DNA of 64,000 nt, from positions 3,596,001 through 3,660,000 of the forward strand of contig CAVYRS010000001.1 in the NCBI GenBank assembly GCA_963770995.1, written 5' to 3'. The position numbers were made by a program, and so were the translations under genes. Origin of the DNA: CAVSWN01 sp963770995 (GTDB taxonomy: Bacteria; Acidobacteriota; Vicinamibacteria; Vicinamibacterales; CAVVIG01). Below are positions 1-8,486 of this stretch, piece after piece. Under the pieces are notes generated by a model. The model made no database searches. It saw nothing but the letters and a program-made list of their open reading frames with translations, and had not been told where the DNA came from. Position 1 is the first letter of the stretch, and every line of letters starts with the position of its first letter.

Positions 1-504
1 GTCCACGCCTTCACGATGCAGAACGTCGCGGATAAGGCCGGTATCTCGCTCCGCACGGTCTACCGCCACTTCGAATCCCGGGAACAGCTGCTCGAGGGTC
101 TGTCGGACCACGTCGACCGCGCGGTCGAAGCACTGGGGATCCGCCATCCGACCACCATCGCCGAAGGGGAGGCGCTCGTACGGCCGCTCTTCTCGAAGTT
201 CGGGGTGATCACGGACGCGCTGCGCGCGTCCGTGATCGCCTCCATCGCCACCCGGCACGCGGCCAAGGGTTACCTGCAGCGCCGGGCAATCCTGCTCGAC
301 TGGTTGGTGGCGGCCTATCCGAACCTCTCTGCCGGCGAGCTCAAGGAGGCCGGCGCGATCATCGGCACGCTGTCCGGCAGCCGGGCGTGGTACGTGCTCA
401 CGTCGGAACTGGGTCTGGATTCGGAAGAAGCGGGCCGCGCGGCGCATTGGGCCGTCCGCGCACTGCTCGCCGACTTGAGGAAACGCAATGCCAACAAGAA
501 CTGA
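1..504 (+). CDS. TetR/AcrR-family transcriptional regulator, 5' end cut by window edge
   Basis: The frame is open from base 1, before the first ATG at 16, and gives 167 visible residues. The start of the window shows the second half of a TetR helix-turn-helix, with recognition-helix residues around ISLRTVYRHF (about residues 14-23 as seen), followed by an all-helical ligand-binding region. The true start lies upstream of the window. The stop overlaps the start of the phosphotransferase-like gene by 17 bases, which points to translational coupling. The likely role (inference) is to repress this two-gene unit in response to a small molecule; the ligand cannot be read from sequence. Confidence 0.9.
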   Translation, partial: VHAFTMQNVADKAGISLRTVYRHFESREQLLEGLSDHVDRAVEALGIRHPTTIAEGEALVRPLFSKFGVITDALRASVIASIATRHAAKGYLQRRAILLDWLVAAYPNLSAGELKEAGAIIGTLSGSRAWYVLTSELGLDSEEAGRAAHWAVRALLADLRKRNANKN

Positions 505-2848
505 GGAAGCAGTGCTCGTCTCACTCGACGCCGCAACGGATCCTTGTCTGTGCGGTCACAAGGCGGCAGCGCTTGCTGCGCTCATTCGCGACGGCTTCGA
601 CGTGCCGGGCGGCTTCGTGATCCCGGTCGGTACCGCACCCGCCCTGACCGACATCGCGGCAGGGCTCGCGCGGCTCGGCGATCGTCCGGTGGCCGTGCGC
701 TCGTCCGGCGTCGCGGAAGACCTGCCTGATGCGTCCTACGCAGGGCAATACGACACGGTGCTCGGTGTTCGAGGGGCAGAGGCTGTCGCGGCTGCCGCGT
801 CACGCGTGCTGGCGTCCGCCCGCTCGCAGCGGAACGCAGGCTACGTGGAGGGGACGGAGCTGCGTAGCGGGGACGGAGGTGCGGTGATGGCGGTCCTCGT
901 CCAGACGATGGTGGACGCGGACGTGGCGGGCGTCGCGTTCTCCGCCAACCCGCTGACCGGGGATCGCGCCGATGTCGTCGTGAACGCCACGCGCGGGCTC
1001 GCCGACGCGCTGGTTGCCGGCGCGTCTGACGGCGACGAGTGGTCGGTGCGCAACGGCGAGACGCGCCGCACATCGCGCGCGGAGATGGTGATCAACGCCC
1101 CGCTGGCGAAGCGCATCGCCGACCTGGCGCGGCGCGTCGAAGCGGCGCGTGGTGGTCCACAGGACATCGAATGGGCCGTGGAAGCCGGCCGCCTCTTTCT
1201 GCTGCAGGCGCGGCCGATCACCGTGCTGCCGATCGCGCCGCAGATCGAAGTCCCGAAAGGCACCTGGCAGAAGGACGTGTCGCACTTTCCCGATCCCATC
1301 TCCCCCTTCGCTGCCACGACACACCTCCGCGACATGGCGCACGCGCAGGCGATGATCGATACATGGGGGCTGATGCCCGACCGCGCGATCGCTCGAGTGA
1401 TCGGTCACGAGTTCTACGTGCACATCGAGCCGGACGATGGCGGCAAGAACCCGCCGCCGTGGTGGGTGCTGGGCATCGTCGCGCGGATCCTGCCGTCGCT
1501 GCGCCGGAAGCTGAAGATCGCGCAGCAGGCCGTCGATAGCGGGCTGCTCGAATCGCTGCCGAAGCGATGGCGGTCCGAGCTCAAGCCGCAGCTCGAGCGA
1601 GAGCTGCGCGCCTACGTCGATCTCGACCTGACGACGATGACCGATCGCCAGCTCTTCGAGCACCTGGACGATCTCCTGGCGTTCAGCGCGCGCAACATGC
1701 ACCTGCACTTCCAACTGCATCTGCCGCACGCGCTGGGCCTCCACGAGCTCGCGACCACGTGCGAGGAGCTCCTTGGCTGGGAGACGCCGCGGGCACTGGA
1801 ACTCCTTCAGGGACTGTCCACTGCGTCGTGCGCGTGCACCCGCGAGCTCGCCTCGATCGCGGCGCTGGCGCGGAGCCGGCCGGCGGGCACGGCGGATCCG
1901 GAAGTCGGCACACGGCTGCAGGAGTATCTCCGGTTCTGGGGGATCCGTACTGTCGGCGCCGAGGCCGGCAACCCGAGCGTTGCTGAATGTCCCGATCTTG
2001 TCGCGCAGATGCTGGCCGACTTGATGGAAGATCCGTCGCCGGTCGACGTGTCGGCGCGCCGGAAGCAGCTCGTCGCGGAGGCCCGTGCGCAATTGTCGGC
2101 GCCAGGAGCGCGCGAGAAGTTCGATCGCGCCCTCGCGTATGCCGAGCAGGTGTATCCGCTGCGCGAAGACAACGTCATCCTCACCGATCACCTGCCGGGC
2201 GGTCTCATGCGGCGCGTGGCGCTCGAGGCCGGGCGCCGACTCGTCGAGCGGGGACTGCTCGCGCGACGCACCGACGCGGTGATGCTGACGGCCGGCGAGC
2301 TTCGACAAGCGGTCAACGGTCCGGCCGACGCGTCCGAGCTTCGTGGATCGGTGGCGCGACGCAAGGCGGAGCACGCCTGGGTGCGCGCGAATCCGGGGCC
2401 CGCGGTCTACGGCGCGAAGCCCGGTCCGCTGCCGGACCTTCGCGGGCTGCCGGTCGCTGCGCGCCGGGTGAACGAGGCGCTGCTGTGGGACCTCGCACAG
2501 GAGTTCAATGCGCCGAAGCCGACGACAGCCGACACGCTCGGCGGCATCGCCGCATCTCCCGGTACGTATCGCGGCCGTGTTCGCGTCATCCGCGCCCCCG
2601 AACGCCTCGCGACGCTACGCGCCGGCGAAATTCTCGTCTGCCCGGAAACATCGTCGGCCTGGATGATGGTGTTTCGTCGTGCGGGCGCGCTCGTCACCGA
2701 TCACGGCAGCACGCTGTCGCACTCCGCCATCGTGGCTCGGGAATTCGGTCTGCCCGCCGTCGTGGCCACGAAGAACGCGACGTCCACGCTCCACGACGGA
2801 GACGAGGTGATCGTGGACGGGAGCCGCGGGACAGTGACGCGCTGCTGA
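488..2848 (+). CDS. PEP-synthase-like / rifampin-phosphotransferase-like dikinase
   Basis: The 786-aa protein starts at ATG 488 inside the end of the TetR gene. An N-terminal PPDK-type ATP-binding domain runs to about residue 248 (AVRSSGVAEDLPDASYAGQY near 68-87; QARPITV near 238-244). A helical middle domain spans about 260-680, and a C-terminal swivelling phosphohistidine domain has the motif STLSHSAIVAREFG with likely catalytic His745. The order ATP-grasp, middle domain, His domain and the length near 800 aa fit the antibiotic-modifying Rph family better than PEP synthase, which carries a C-terminal PEP-binding barrel. Substrate identity is inference; it could act on another hydroxylated compound. 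TetR coupling fits an inducible detoxification function. Confidence 0.8.
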   Translation: MPTRTEEAVLVSLDAATDPCLCGHKAAALAALIRDGFDVPGGFVIPVGTAPALTDIAAGLARLGDRPVAVRSSGVAEDLPDASYAGQYDTVLGVRGAEAVAAAASRVLASARSQRNAGYVEGTELRSGDGGAVMAVLVQTMVDADVAGVAFSANPLTGDRADVVVNATRGLADALVAGASDGDEWSVRNGETRRTSRAEMVINAPLAKRIADLARRVEAARGGPQDIEWAVEAGRLFLLQARPITVLPIAPQIEVPKGTWQKDVSHFPDPISPFAATTHLRDMAHAQAMIDTWGLMPDRAIARVIGHEFYVHIEPDDGGKNPPPWWVLGIVARILPSLRRKLKIAQQAVDSGLLESLPKRWRSELKPQLERELRAYVDLDLTTMTDRQLFEHLDDLLAFSARNMHLHFQLHLPHALGLHELATTCEELLGWETPRALELLQGLSTASCACTRELASIAALARSRPAGTADPEVGTRLQEYLRFWGIRTVGAEAGNPSVAECPDLVAQMLADLMEDPSPVDVSARRKQLVAEARAQLSAPGAREKFDRALAYAEQVYPLREDNVILTDHLPGGLMRRVALEAGRRLVERGLLARRTDAVMLTAGELRQAVNGPADASELRGSVARRKAEHAWVRANPGPAVYGAKPGPLPDLRGLPVAARRVNEALLWDLAQEFNAPKPTTADTLGGIAASPGTYRGRVRVIRAPERLATLRAGEILVCPETSSAWMMVFRRAGALVTDHGSTLSHSAIVAREFGLPAVVATKNATSTLHDGDEVIVDGSRGTVTRC

Positions 2849-2875
2849 CGGGAGCTTCGGGACCCCATGAGATGT

Positions 2876-2929
2876 GTAGGGGCCGACCCATGTGTCGGCC
2901 CTGGGGCGGACACGCGGGTCCGCCCCTAC
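2876..2929. repeat. Two-hairpin palindromic intergenic repeat (REPIN-like)
   Basis: Two GC-rich hairpins lie side by side: GGCCGAC 2881-2887 with GTCGGCC 2894-2900, and GGGGCGGAC 2903-2911 with GTCCGCCCC 2918-2926. They are enclosed by a short outer stem GTAGG/CCTAC (2876-2880 with 2925-2929). It sits between the dikinase and the PQQ dehydrogenase genes. The layout matches the element at 20460-20545. It could also act as a transcription terminator for the upstream pair. Confidence 0.75.
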
Positions 2930-2969
2930 GAAGCCACCTCGTCATCGATGGTGTGGTAGCCTCCGCTCC

Positions 2970-4877
2970 ATGCGACACGCGCCGATCGTAGGCATTGTCG
3001 TTGGAGCGCTCGTCGTCGTACCCCTCGCTCAGCGTGCGAACCCGCCGGCCGAATGGCGTTTCTACGGCGGCGACGCCGGCAGCACCAAGTACTCGCCGCT
3101 CGACCAGATCAACCGCGCGAATGCCGCTCAACTCCAGGTCGCGTGGCGATGGCGTTCTCCCGACAACGACATCGCCAAGGCCAACCCGGAGGCCCAGCCG
3201 GGACCGTACGAAGACACGCCGCTCATGGCGAACGGGCGTGTGTACACCATCACCGGTCTCGGTGTCCTGGCCGCCCTCGATCCGGCCACCGGGACGACCA
3301 TCTGGCAATACGACCCGGAAACCTGGAAGGCAGGACGGCCCACGAACCTGGGGTTCCTGCATCGTGGTGTCGCGTATTGGACCGACGGGGAAGCCGAGCG
3401 GATCCTCGCCGGCACGCACGACGCCTATCTCATCTCGATCGACGCGCGAACAGGGCAGCCCGACCGAGCGTTCGGCGCCGCCGGCAAGGTCGACCTCACC
3501 GAGGGTCTCGCACACGTCGTGCGGGTGCGCAACTTCGGCTCCACATCGGCGCCCGCCATCGTCGGGAACGTCGTGATCGCCGGGGCGAGCATCGGGGACG
3601 GCGCGATGAACATGGAGGCGCCGCGCGGCGACGTGAGCGGCTACGACGTCCGCACCGGCAAACGTCTGTGGACGTTCCGTGCCATCCCGCGCCGAGGCGA
3701 GTTCGGTCACGACACATGGGAGGGTGATTCCGCCGAGTACACCGGAAACACGAACGTCTGGACGCTGATGAGCGTGGACGAGCGTCTCGGGTACGCGTAC
3801 CTCCCGTTCAGCACGCCGACCAACGATTACTACGGCGGACATCGCCGCGGCGGCAATCTCTTCGCCGAGACCCTCGTCTGCGTCGATGCCCGCACTGGCA
3901 GGCGCGTGTGGCACTTCCAGGCCGTGCATCACGGTCTGTGGGACTACGATTTCCCCGCCGCTCCGATACTGGGTGATATCACCGTCGGCGGCCGCCGCAT
4001 CAGCGTCGTCGCGCAGATCAGCAAGCAGGGCTTCGTCTACGTCCTCGATCGCCGCACGGGCGAGCCGGTGTGGCCGATCGAGGAGCGCCCGGTGCCGCAG
4101 TCCGACGTGCGTGGTGAAAAGACATCTCCGACGCAGCCGTTCCCGACGCGGCCTCCGGCCTTCGATCGGCAGGGCTTCACTGAAGCCGACGTCATCGACT
4201 TCACACCGGAGATTCGCTCGCGGGCGATGGAGCTCATCAAACCGTACACGTTGGGCCCGCTCTTCACGCCGCCATCCGAGCACGGGACCATTCAGCTGCC
4301 GGGGAATGGCGGCGGCGCGAACTGGAACGGCGCGGGGTTCGATCCTGAGACGGGGATGCTGTATGTCCCGTCGGTGACCGTCCCGTTTCTCGTCAAGCTC
4401 GCGCCGCCTGACCCGGCGCGCAGCAACCTCCAGTATCGCCGGGCTGCCGATGCGCAGCTGCCGCAGATCGACGGGCTGCCGCTGGTCAAGCCGCCCTACG
4501 GCCGGATGACCGCGTACGATCTGAACGCCGGAACCATTGCCTGGCAGACGCCGGTCGGCGCCGGGCCGAGCAATCACCCGCTGCTGAAGGCGCTGAACCT
4601 CGGATCGCTCGGTGGCGGGCGCAGTTTTCCGTTGTTGACACGGACGCTGCTGTTCGCCGGCCATCGAGGCAACCCTCGGTACGACGAAGCACCGTCTCTT
4701 CGCGCGCTGGACAAGCGGACCGGCGAGCAGATCGCCAAGCTGGACGTGCGGCTTGGACCGTCCACGCCGATGACGTATCTGCATCGCGGCCGGCAGTACA
4801 TCGTGATGGCGACCGGTGGCGGCGCCGACGCCGAGATCGTCGCGCTGGCGCTGCCGGTGAGCGGCAGCACGCCGTAG
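2970..4877 (+). CDS. PQQ-dependent alcohol/aldose dehydrogenase (quinoprotein beta-propeller)
   Basis: The 635-aa protein starts at ATG 2970. An earlier in-frame ATG at 2892 lies inside the repeat and is unlikely, and a TAGCCT element (2957-2962) sits 7 bases before ATG 2970. A hydrophobic N-terminus (about residues 5-22) suggests export or membrane anchoring. The body carries repeated propeller motifs of the PQQ quinoprotein family: GSTKYSPLDQIN near residue 35, several LDPATG / VDARTG strands, and the terminal MTYLHRGRQYIVMATGGG. Enzymes of this family oxidise alcohols or sugars in the periplasm and pass electrons to quinone or cytochrome c. No cytochrome domain is fused, and the substrate is not predictable. 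Confidence 0.9.
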   Translation: MRHAPIVGIVVGALVVVPLAQRANPPAEWRFYGGDAGSTKYSPLDQINRANAAQLQVAWRWRSPDNDIAKANPEAQPGPYEDTPLMANGRVYTITGLGVLAALDPATGTTIWQYDPETWKAGRPTNLGFLHRGVAYWTDGEAERILAGTHDAYLISIDARTGQPDRAFGAAGKVDLTEGLAHVVRVRNFGSTSAPAIVGNVVIAGASIGDGAMNMEAPRGDVSGYDVRTGKRLWTFRAIPRRGEFGHDTWEGDSAEYTGNTNVWTLMSVDERLGYAYLPFSTPTNDYYGGHRRGGNLFAETLVCVDARTGRRVWHFQAVHHGLWDYDFPAAPILGDITVGGRRISVVAQISKQGFVYVLDRRTGEPVWPIEERPVPQSDVRGEKTSPTQPFPTRPPAFDRQGFTEADVIDFTPEIRSRAMELIKPYTLGPLFTPPSEHGTIQLPGNGGGANWNGAGFDPETGMLYVPSVTVPFLVKLAPPDPARSNLQYRRAADAQLPQIDGLPLVKPPYGRMTAYDLNAGTIAWQTPVGAGPSNHPLLKALNLGSLGGGRSFPLLTRTLLFAGHRGNPRYDEAPSLRALDKRTGEQIAKLDVRLGPSTPMTYLHRGRQYIVMATGGGADAEIVALALPVSGSTP

Positions 4878-5217
4878 GGCGATCGAGGGCGGAGTGGTCT
4901 ACGGAACATTCCCGTCGCTCGCGCTTGGCGGATCAGACGACTCCCGTTCCGGTCGCGCAGTGGCAGGCGGTGTTTCCCAACATCGCCAAATTCACCGCGC
5001 CGACAGTCGGCTTTCATGGCTCCCTGAGATCGGGCTGACGGGACGCGGGGGTGAGATCGGCCGACCGGTGACTACCATACTCGTGACCCGCCACGGCCGC
5101 GGTCGGTGACCGCCGTCGGCGATTTACTGCTGCCGCCCGATCGCGCGAGTTCGCAACGGATCGCCGCAGCGCCACCGCTCGGCCGATTGGTGCGCGCTCA
5201 TCGCGCTTTCCGACTAA

Positions 5218-5472
5218 CGCCGGTCGAGGAGGGCTCGGGCGCCGCCGCGTGCGAGGCGCGTGATCAGCGACTAGCAGGAAAACGCGGCCGCAGGCCGAGC
5301 GGCCGCGTCGATCGCGCAGGGGTCACCCGAGCGCTTCGACTACCCGCCTGTTGCCTGTTCGTGCTGGATGCGACGAGGGTGTGAATCGACGCGGTCACCG
5401 ACAGCACAGGCCGAAGGCCGTGTTTTCCCACGCGCCGACCCGCGGCGGCGCGCGAGCCCTCCTCGACCGGCG
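5218..5472. repeat. Diverged inverted pair of an interspersed repeat
   Basis: Arms 5218-5249 and 5441-5472 are inverted copies matching at 31 of 32 bases. Further in, both arms share shorter blocks (GGCGCGTG, then GAAAACNCGGCC followed by a small GGCC hairpin, then GCGTCGAT), so each arm is a diverged copy of a roughly 90-base unit. Hairpins are visible at 5283-5307 and 5405-5423. This pair fills most of the gene-free stretch 4878-5574 before gltS; no convincing gene was seen elsewhere in that gap. Confidence 0.7.
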
Positions 5473-5574
5473 GTTCACCCGTCACCTGACGCGCGAGCTT
5501 GCCCATCGCCCGAGACTTGCCGCAGACAACGCCGATCGACCCGTCCGCTATACTCCGGAGCGGAGGACGTTCGC

Positions 5575-6813
5575 GTGCCGCTCAGTCTCGATCTCGTGCA
5601 AACCGTTGCGTTCGCGGGCGTCCTGCTCTTCATCGGCTACGGCGTTCGCACTGTCGTCCCCGGCCTCGCGCGCGTCAACATCCCGGCGCCGGTGTGTGGC
5701 GGACTCCCCATCGCCGCGATCCTCGCCGTGCTCTATTTCTCGGGCATCCAACCGCTCAAGTTCGACACGACGCTCCAGACGCCGCTGCAGAACGCGTTCT
5801 TCGCGTCGGTGGGGTTCGGCGCGAGCGTCGCGCTGCTCGTGCGCGGCGGGTTTCTCGTCGTGATCTTCTTCATCATCTCGACCATCGTCGCCGCGCTGCA
5901 GAACGTGCTCGGCGGACTGGTCGCGATGGCGCTCGGTCAGAATCCGCTGATGGGCGTGCTCGCGGGATCGGTCACGCTCACCGGCGGTCCCGCGACCGGC
6001 CTGGCCTTCGCGCCGTTCTTTCAGGAGGCCGGCGTGCCGGGAGCCGCCACGCTCGCGGTGGCCGCGGCGATGGTTGGCATCGTGTCGGGCGGCGTGATTG
6101 GCGGCCCGATCGGAACGTTCCTGATCGAGCGCATGGGCCGGCGCCCGCAAACTGGACGCGCCCCGGACGGGACGCTGGAGAACGTGGCGGAGCGGCAGTT
6201 CGCCGAGCCGGTCACGGCAGTTCCATCGGGCGAAGACGTCGAGGCCTACGTGCTGCTCAAGCACCTGGTGTTCATGCTGACGGCGATCGCGCTGGGACTT
6301 TGGGTGAGCAGCGGGCTGACGGCGTGGCTGAAGCAATTCAACATGACGCTGCCCGGCTACATCGGGGCGATGCTCGTCGCAGCGGCGTTCCGCAACCTGG
6401 ACGATGCGACCGGCCTGTTCGGGATTTCGCAGCAGGTGATCGACGACATCGGCACGGTGGCGCTGTCGCTGTTTCTGGTGATGGCGCTGATGACGCTGCG
6501 GCTGTGGGAAATCGCCGGCGTGGTGCTGCCGCTGCTGGTGATCCTCGCCGCCCAGGTGCTCTTCATCGCGGCGTTGTGCGTGATCGCGATTCCACGGCTG
6601 ATGGGCCGCGACTACGACGCCGCGGTCATCTCGGCCGGGTTCTGCGGGTTCATGCTGGGGACCACCGCGAACGCGATGGCGAACATGGGGGCGCTCGTCG
6701 AGCGCTACGGCCCGTCGCCGAAGGCCTACTTCGTGGTGCCGCTGGTCGGCGCGTTCGCAATCGACTTCACGAACGCGATCCTGATTACCTTCTTCCTGAA
6801 TCTCTGGCGATGA
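5575..6813 (+). CDS. gltS: Sodium/glutamate symporter
   Basis: The 412-aa protein starts at GTG 5575, placed by the Shine-Dalgarno GGAGG at 5562-5566 and by alignment with the GltS N-terminus (PLSLDLVQTVAFAGVLLFIG). The longer upstream frame lacks hydrophobic character and runs through repeats. About ten membrane segments are visible, including the glycine-rich re-entrant-like stretches AGSVTLTGGPATG (near 139-151) and GFCGFMLGTTANAMANM (near 357-373), typical of the ESS family. It imports glutamate with Na+ at the inner membrane. Length agrees with E. coli GltS (401 aa). It is monocistronic. Confidence 0.93.
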   Translation: MPLSLDLVQTVAFAGVLLFIGYGVRTVVPGLARVNIPAPVCGGLPIAAILAVLYFSGIQPLKFDTTLQTPLQNAFFASVGFGASVALLVRGGFLVVIFFIISTIVAALQNVLGGLVAMALGQNPLMGVLAGSVTLTGGPATGLAFAPFFQEAGVPGAATLAVAAAMVGIVSGGVIGGPIGTFLIERMGRRPQTGRAPDGTLENVAERQFAEPVTAVPSGEDVEAYVLLKHLVFMLTAIALGLWVSSGLTAWLKQFNMTLPGYIGAMLVAAAFRNLDDATGLFGISQQVIDDIGTVALSLFLVMALMTLRLWEIAGVVLPLLVILAAQVLFIAALCVIAIPRLMGRDYDAAVISAGFCGFMLGTTANAMANMGALVERYGPSPKAYFVVPLVGAFAIDFTNAILITFFLNLWR

Positions 6814-6814
6814 G

Positions 6815-6843
6815 AACGGCCGACCGTCACGCGGCCGGCCGTT
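6815..6843. terminator. Hairpin between convergent genes
   Basis: AACGGCC (6815-6821) pairs with GGCCGTT (6837-6843) just after the gltS stop and before the end of the opposing gene. It is placed to terminate transcription from both sides; the T tract is short. Confidence 0.5.
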
Positions 6844-6861
6844 TCACGTCGACGGCGCGAT

Positions 6862-7317
6862 CTACGAGCAGGTCGACGCGACCATCTTGATCGATTCGAC
6901 TCTCAGCGTCGGGGCGTTCGCGGCGGACGCGGCCGGCGGTTGAGTCGTCGCGGGCGCCGCTACGACGGATCCCGTGATCTCGACCTTGTGACCGACGTGC
7001 GGCGTCAGCTTCGCTTCGTCCCAGTCGAGTCGATACTCGCTGGCCACCGCGGTGGAAGGTGTCGGCGACCCGGCAGTGCCGGTCGCGCCAGCCGGGGTCA
7101 TCGCGGCTTTGGTCAGAAGGAATTTCGTGCTCGCCGCAGCTGATCCGCTCGTCCCCGTCGGAGCGTCTGCTGCCTTCTGGATGCAACCGCCGATAGTGAC
7201 GGCCTTCATCGAGGAACTCGCCGGCTGCTGCGGGGGCGCACCGGCCTGCCCGAACACGCCGACTGTCAACGCGAAGACGCTCGCCGCACACACGCTCGAC
7301 CAGATTCTTGTGTTCAT
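6862..7317 (-). CDS. Small secreted protein of unknown function
   Basis: The 151-aa protein has a clear Sec signal peptide: MNTRIW, then a hydrophobic core, then a cleavage region near GQAGA at about residue 23. A strong AGGAGG lies just upstream of the ATG at 7317. The mature part has a Pro/Ala-rich linker, an IGGCIQK segment with Cys, then YRLDWDEAKLTPHVGHKVEITGSV, which resembles small beta-rich secreted proteins found repeatedly in Acidobacteria. One Cys occurs near residue 45 and one near the C-terminus, so a disulfide is possible. No function can be assigned. Confidence 0.8.
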   Translation of the reverse strand: MNTRIWSSVCAASVFALTVGVFGQAGAPPQQPASSSMKAVTIGGCIQKAADAPTGTSGSAAASTKFLLTKAAMTPAGATGTAGSPTPSTAVASEYRLDWDEAKLTPHVGHKVEITGSVVAAPATTQPPAASAANAPTLRVESIKMVASTCS

Positions 7318-7468
7318 CGTGCCTCCTGCTGATTTAGAAACCGCCGTGCGCAGGATGCAACGCGGAGTCCGCCCGCGAGCTCATGGATCAGCTATCGATT
7401 CGGCCGAAAATTCCAGCCGTGCTTTTGGCTCATCGGCAGGCATTTCACTGGGGTTGTCGCGAAATGCG

Positions 7469-8413
7469 TCACCTGGTTCGCGCGGCCTCGCCCTTGACGA
7501 ACTCGATCACACGTTCGGAAGTGGGATCGCCATCAGCAGCCATGGCGCGCCAGATGCCCATGTGCGTGCGATCCGCAATCTGCACGAGATCGACCGGCGG
7601 ACTGCCGGCCGCTTTCAGCGCCTGCGCCATGTCGAGGTTCTGCTGCCGGCGCCACGGCTCGTCGCGGTCGGCGTAGATGATCAGCGTCGGCGGCAGGCTC
7701 GCGCGCAGATGGTGCGCCGGCGACGCGTCCACCCACACTCTCGGATCGGTTCCCCAGACGGTCTTCGGGCGATCGGGCGCGACGCCTTCTTTTTCCACCC
7801 AGAAGAACGCGCTGATCGGCACGACGCCGCGCACGTCGCGTGCGGACAGTCCGTGCGGTTTCAGGTAGCGCTCGTCGGTCACGAGCAACTGCGCGAGATA
7901 GGCGCCCGCGGAGTGGCCGACCAGAAACACCTTGTTCGGATCGCCGCCGTATTCGGCGATGTGCTTTTTCACCCACGCGAACGAGGCCGCGGCGTCTTCC
8001 ACGTGTGCGGGATGCGACACGGCCGGTGACAGCCGGTAGTTGACCGTCGCCGTCAAGATGCCGGCCTGCGCGAACCGGCGGCCCGTGCCCACTTCGAGAT
8101 TCTTGTCGTCTTGAGTGAGCGCGCCCCCATGGATCCAGACAATGACCGGAACGTTCGTCTTGCCCTCGGGCAGATACAGATCCAGTTTGTCGTGATCGTT
8201 CGGATACTGCACGCCGGTGAGATACGGGATGTTGTTGACGACCTTGACCGGCAACACGTCGGCCGCCGCGAAGGACAGCGCCGCGAACAAATGCAACCAC
8301 GAAAACACGAAGACACGAAAAAGAACGATAGCGTTCTTCGTGGTTTCGTGGCTTCGTGGTTGCCTTTGCTCTAGCTGGTGATATGGCCGATCAGATCCAA
8401 GCGGTATCAGCAT
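7469..8413 (-). CDS. Secreted alpha/beta-hydrolase (esterase/lipase-like)
   Basis: An alpha/beta-hydrolase of the BD-FAE/Abhydrolase_3 type. The oxyanion motif is WIHGG, the nucleophile elbow GHSAG, then a late Asp (YADRDEP) and His (DRTHMG). It likely cleaves carboxyl esters outside the cytoplasm. The start is uncertain: ATG 8413 lies 7 bases after a perfect TATAAT (8426-8421), suggesting leaderless translation, while ATG 8422 lies too close to that box. The hydrophobic signal segment FVFSWLHLFAALSFAAA begins only near 8315 and is partly encoded by an ACGAA-rich palindrome, so GTG 8308 is an alternative start. Confidence 0.85.
   Translation of the reverse strand: MLIPLGSDRPYHQLEQRQPRSHETTKNAIVLFRVFVFSWLHLFAALSFAAADVLPVKVVNNIPYLTGVQYPNDHDKLDLYLPEGKTNVPVIVWIHGGALTQDDKNLEVGTGRRFAQAGILTATVNYRLSPAVSHPAHVEDAAASFAWVKKHIAEYGGDPNKVFLVGHSAGAYLAQLLVTDERYLKPHGLSARDVRGVVPISAFFWVEKEGVAPDRPKTVWGTDPRVWVDASPAHHLRASLPPTLIIYADRDEPWRRQQNLDMAQALKAAGSPPVDLVQIADRTHMGIWRAMAADGDPTSERVIEFVKGEAARTR
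8293..8363. repeat. ACGAA-rich palindromic repeat inside the 5' end of the hydrolase gene
   Basis: Arms 8293-8328 and 8332-8363 are imperfect inverted copies made of CACGAA hexamer repeats, ending in GCAACCACG / CGTGGTTGC. A degraded relative (TCTTCGTATCCTCGTGG) occurs near 38367 and again near 45325. In the hydrolase gene the repeat is translated into part of the signal sequence. Confidence 0.7.
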
Positions 8414-8420
8414 GGCGCGC

Positions 8421-8426
8421 ATTATA
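8421..8426 (-). promoter_or_regulatory. TATAAT -10 box of the hydrolase gene
   Basis: A perfect TATAAT on the minus strand ends 7 bases before ATG 8413. It sits in the short divergent space shared with the amidohydrolase gene, which has its own TAGCAT box at 8473-8478, 8 bases before ATG 8487. No good -35 is visible for either. Confidence 0.5.
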
Positions 8427-8486
8427 GCCGCCTACCTGGCCGAAGCTCCGCGAAGGCAGGGCCGGCCTGATGTAGCATTCCGGCCC

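Noticed and set aside
800..2374. Minus-strand open frame of 524 codons over the dikinase gene
   Set aside because: Shadow frame; no signal, no motif and wrong base bias for a real gene.
2694..4784. Long minus-strand open frame (696 codons) opposite the PQQ dehydrogenase
   Set aside because: It is the antisense shadow of a clear PQQ gene; its product is Arg/Asp-rich with no motif, as expected from high-GC codon bias.
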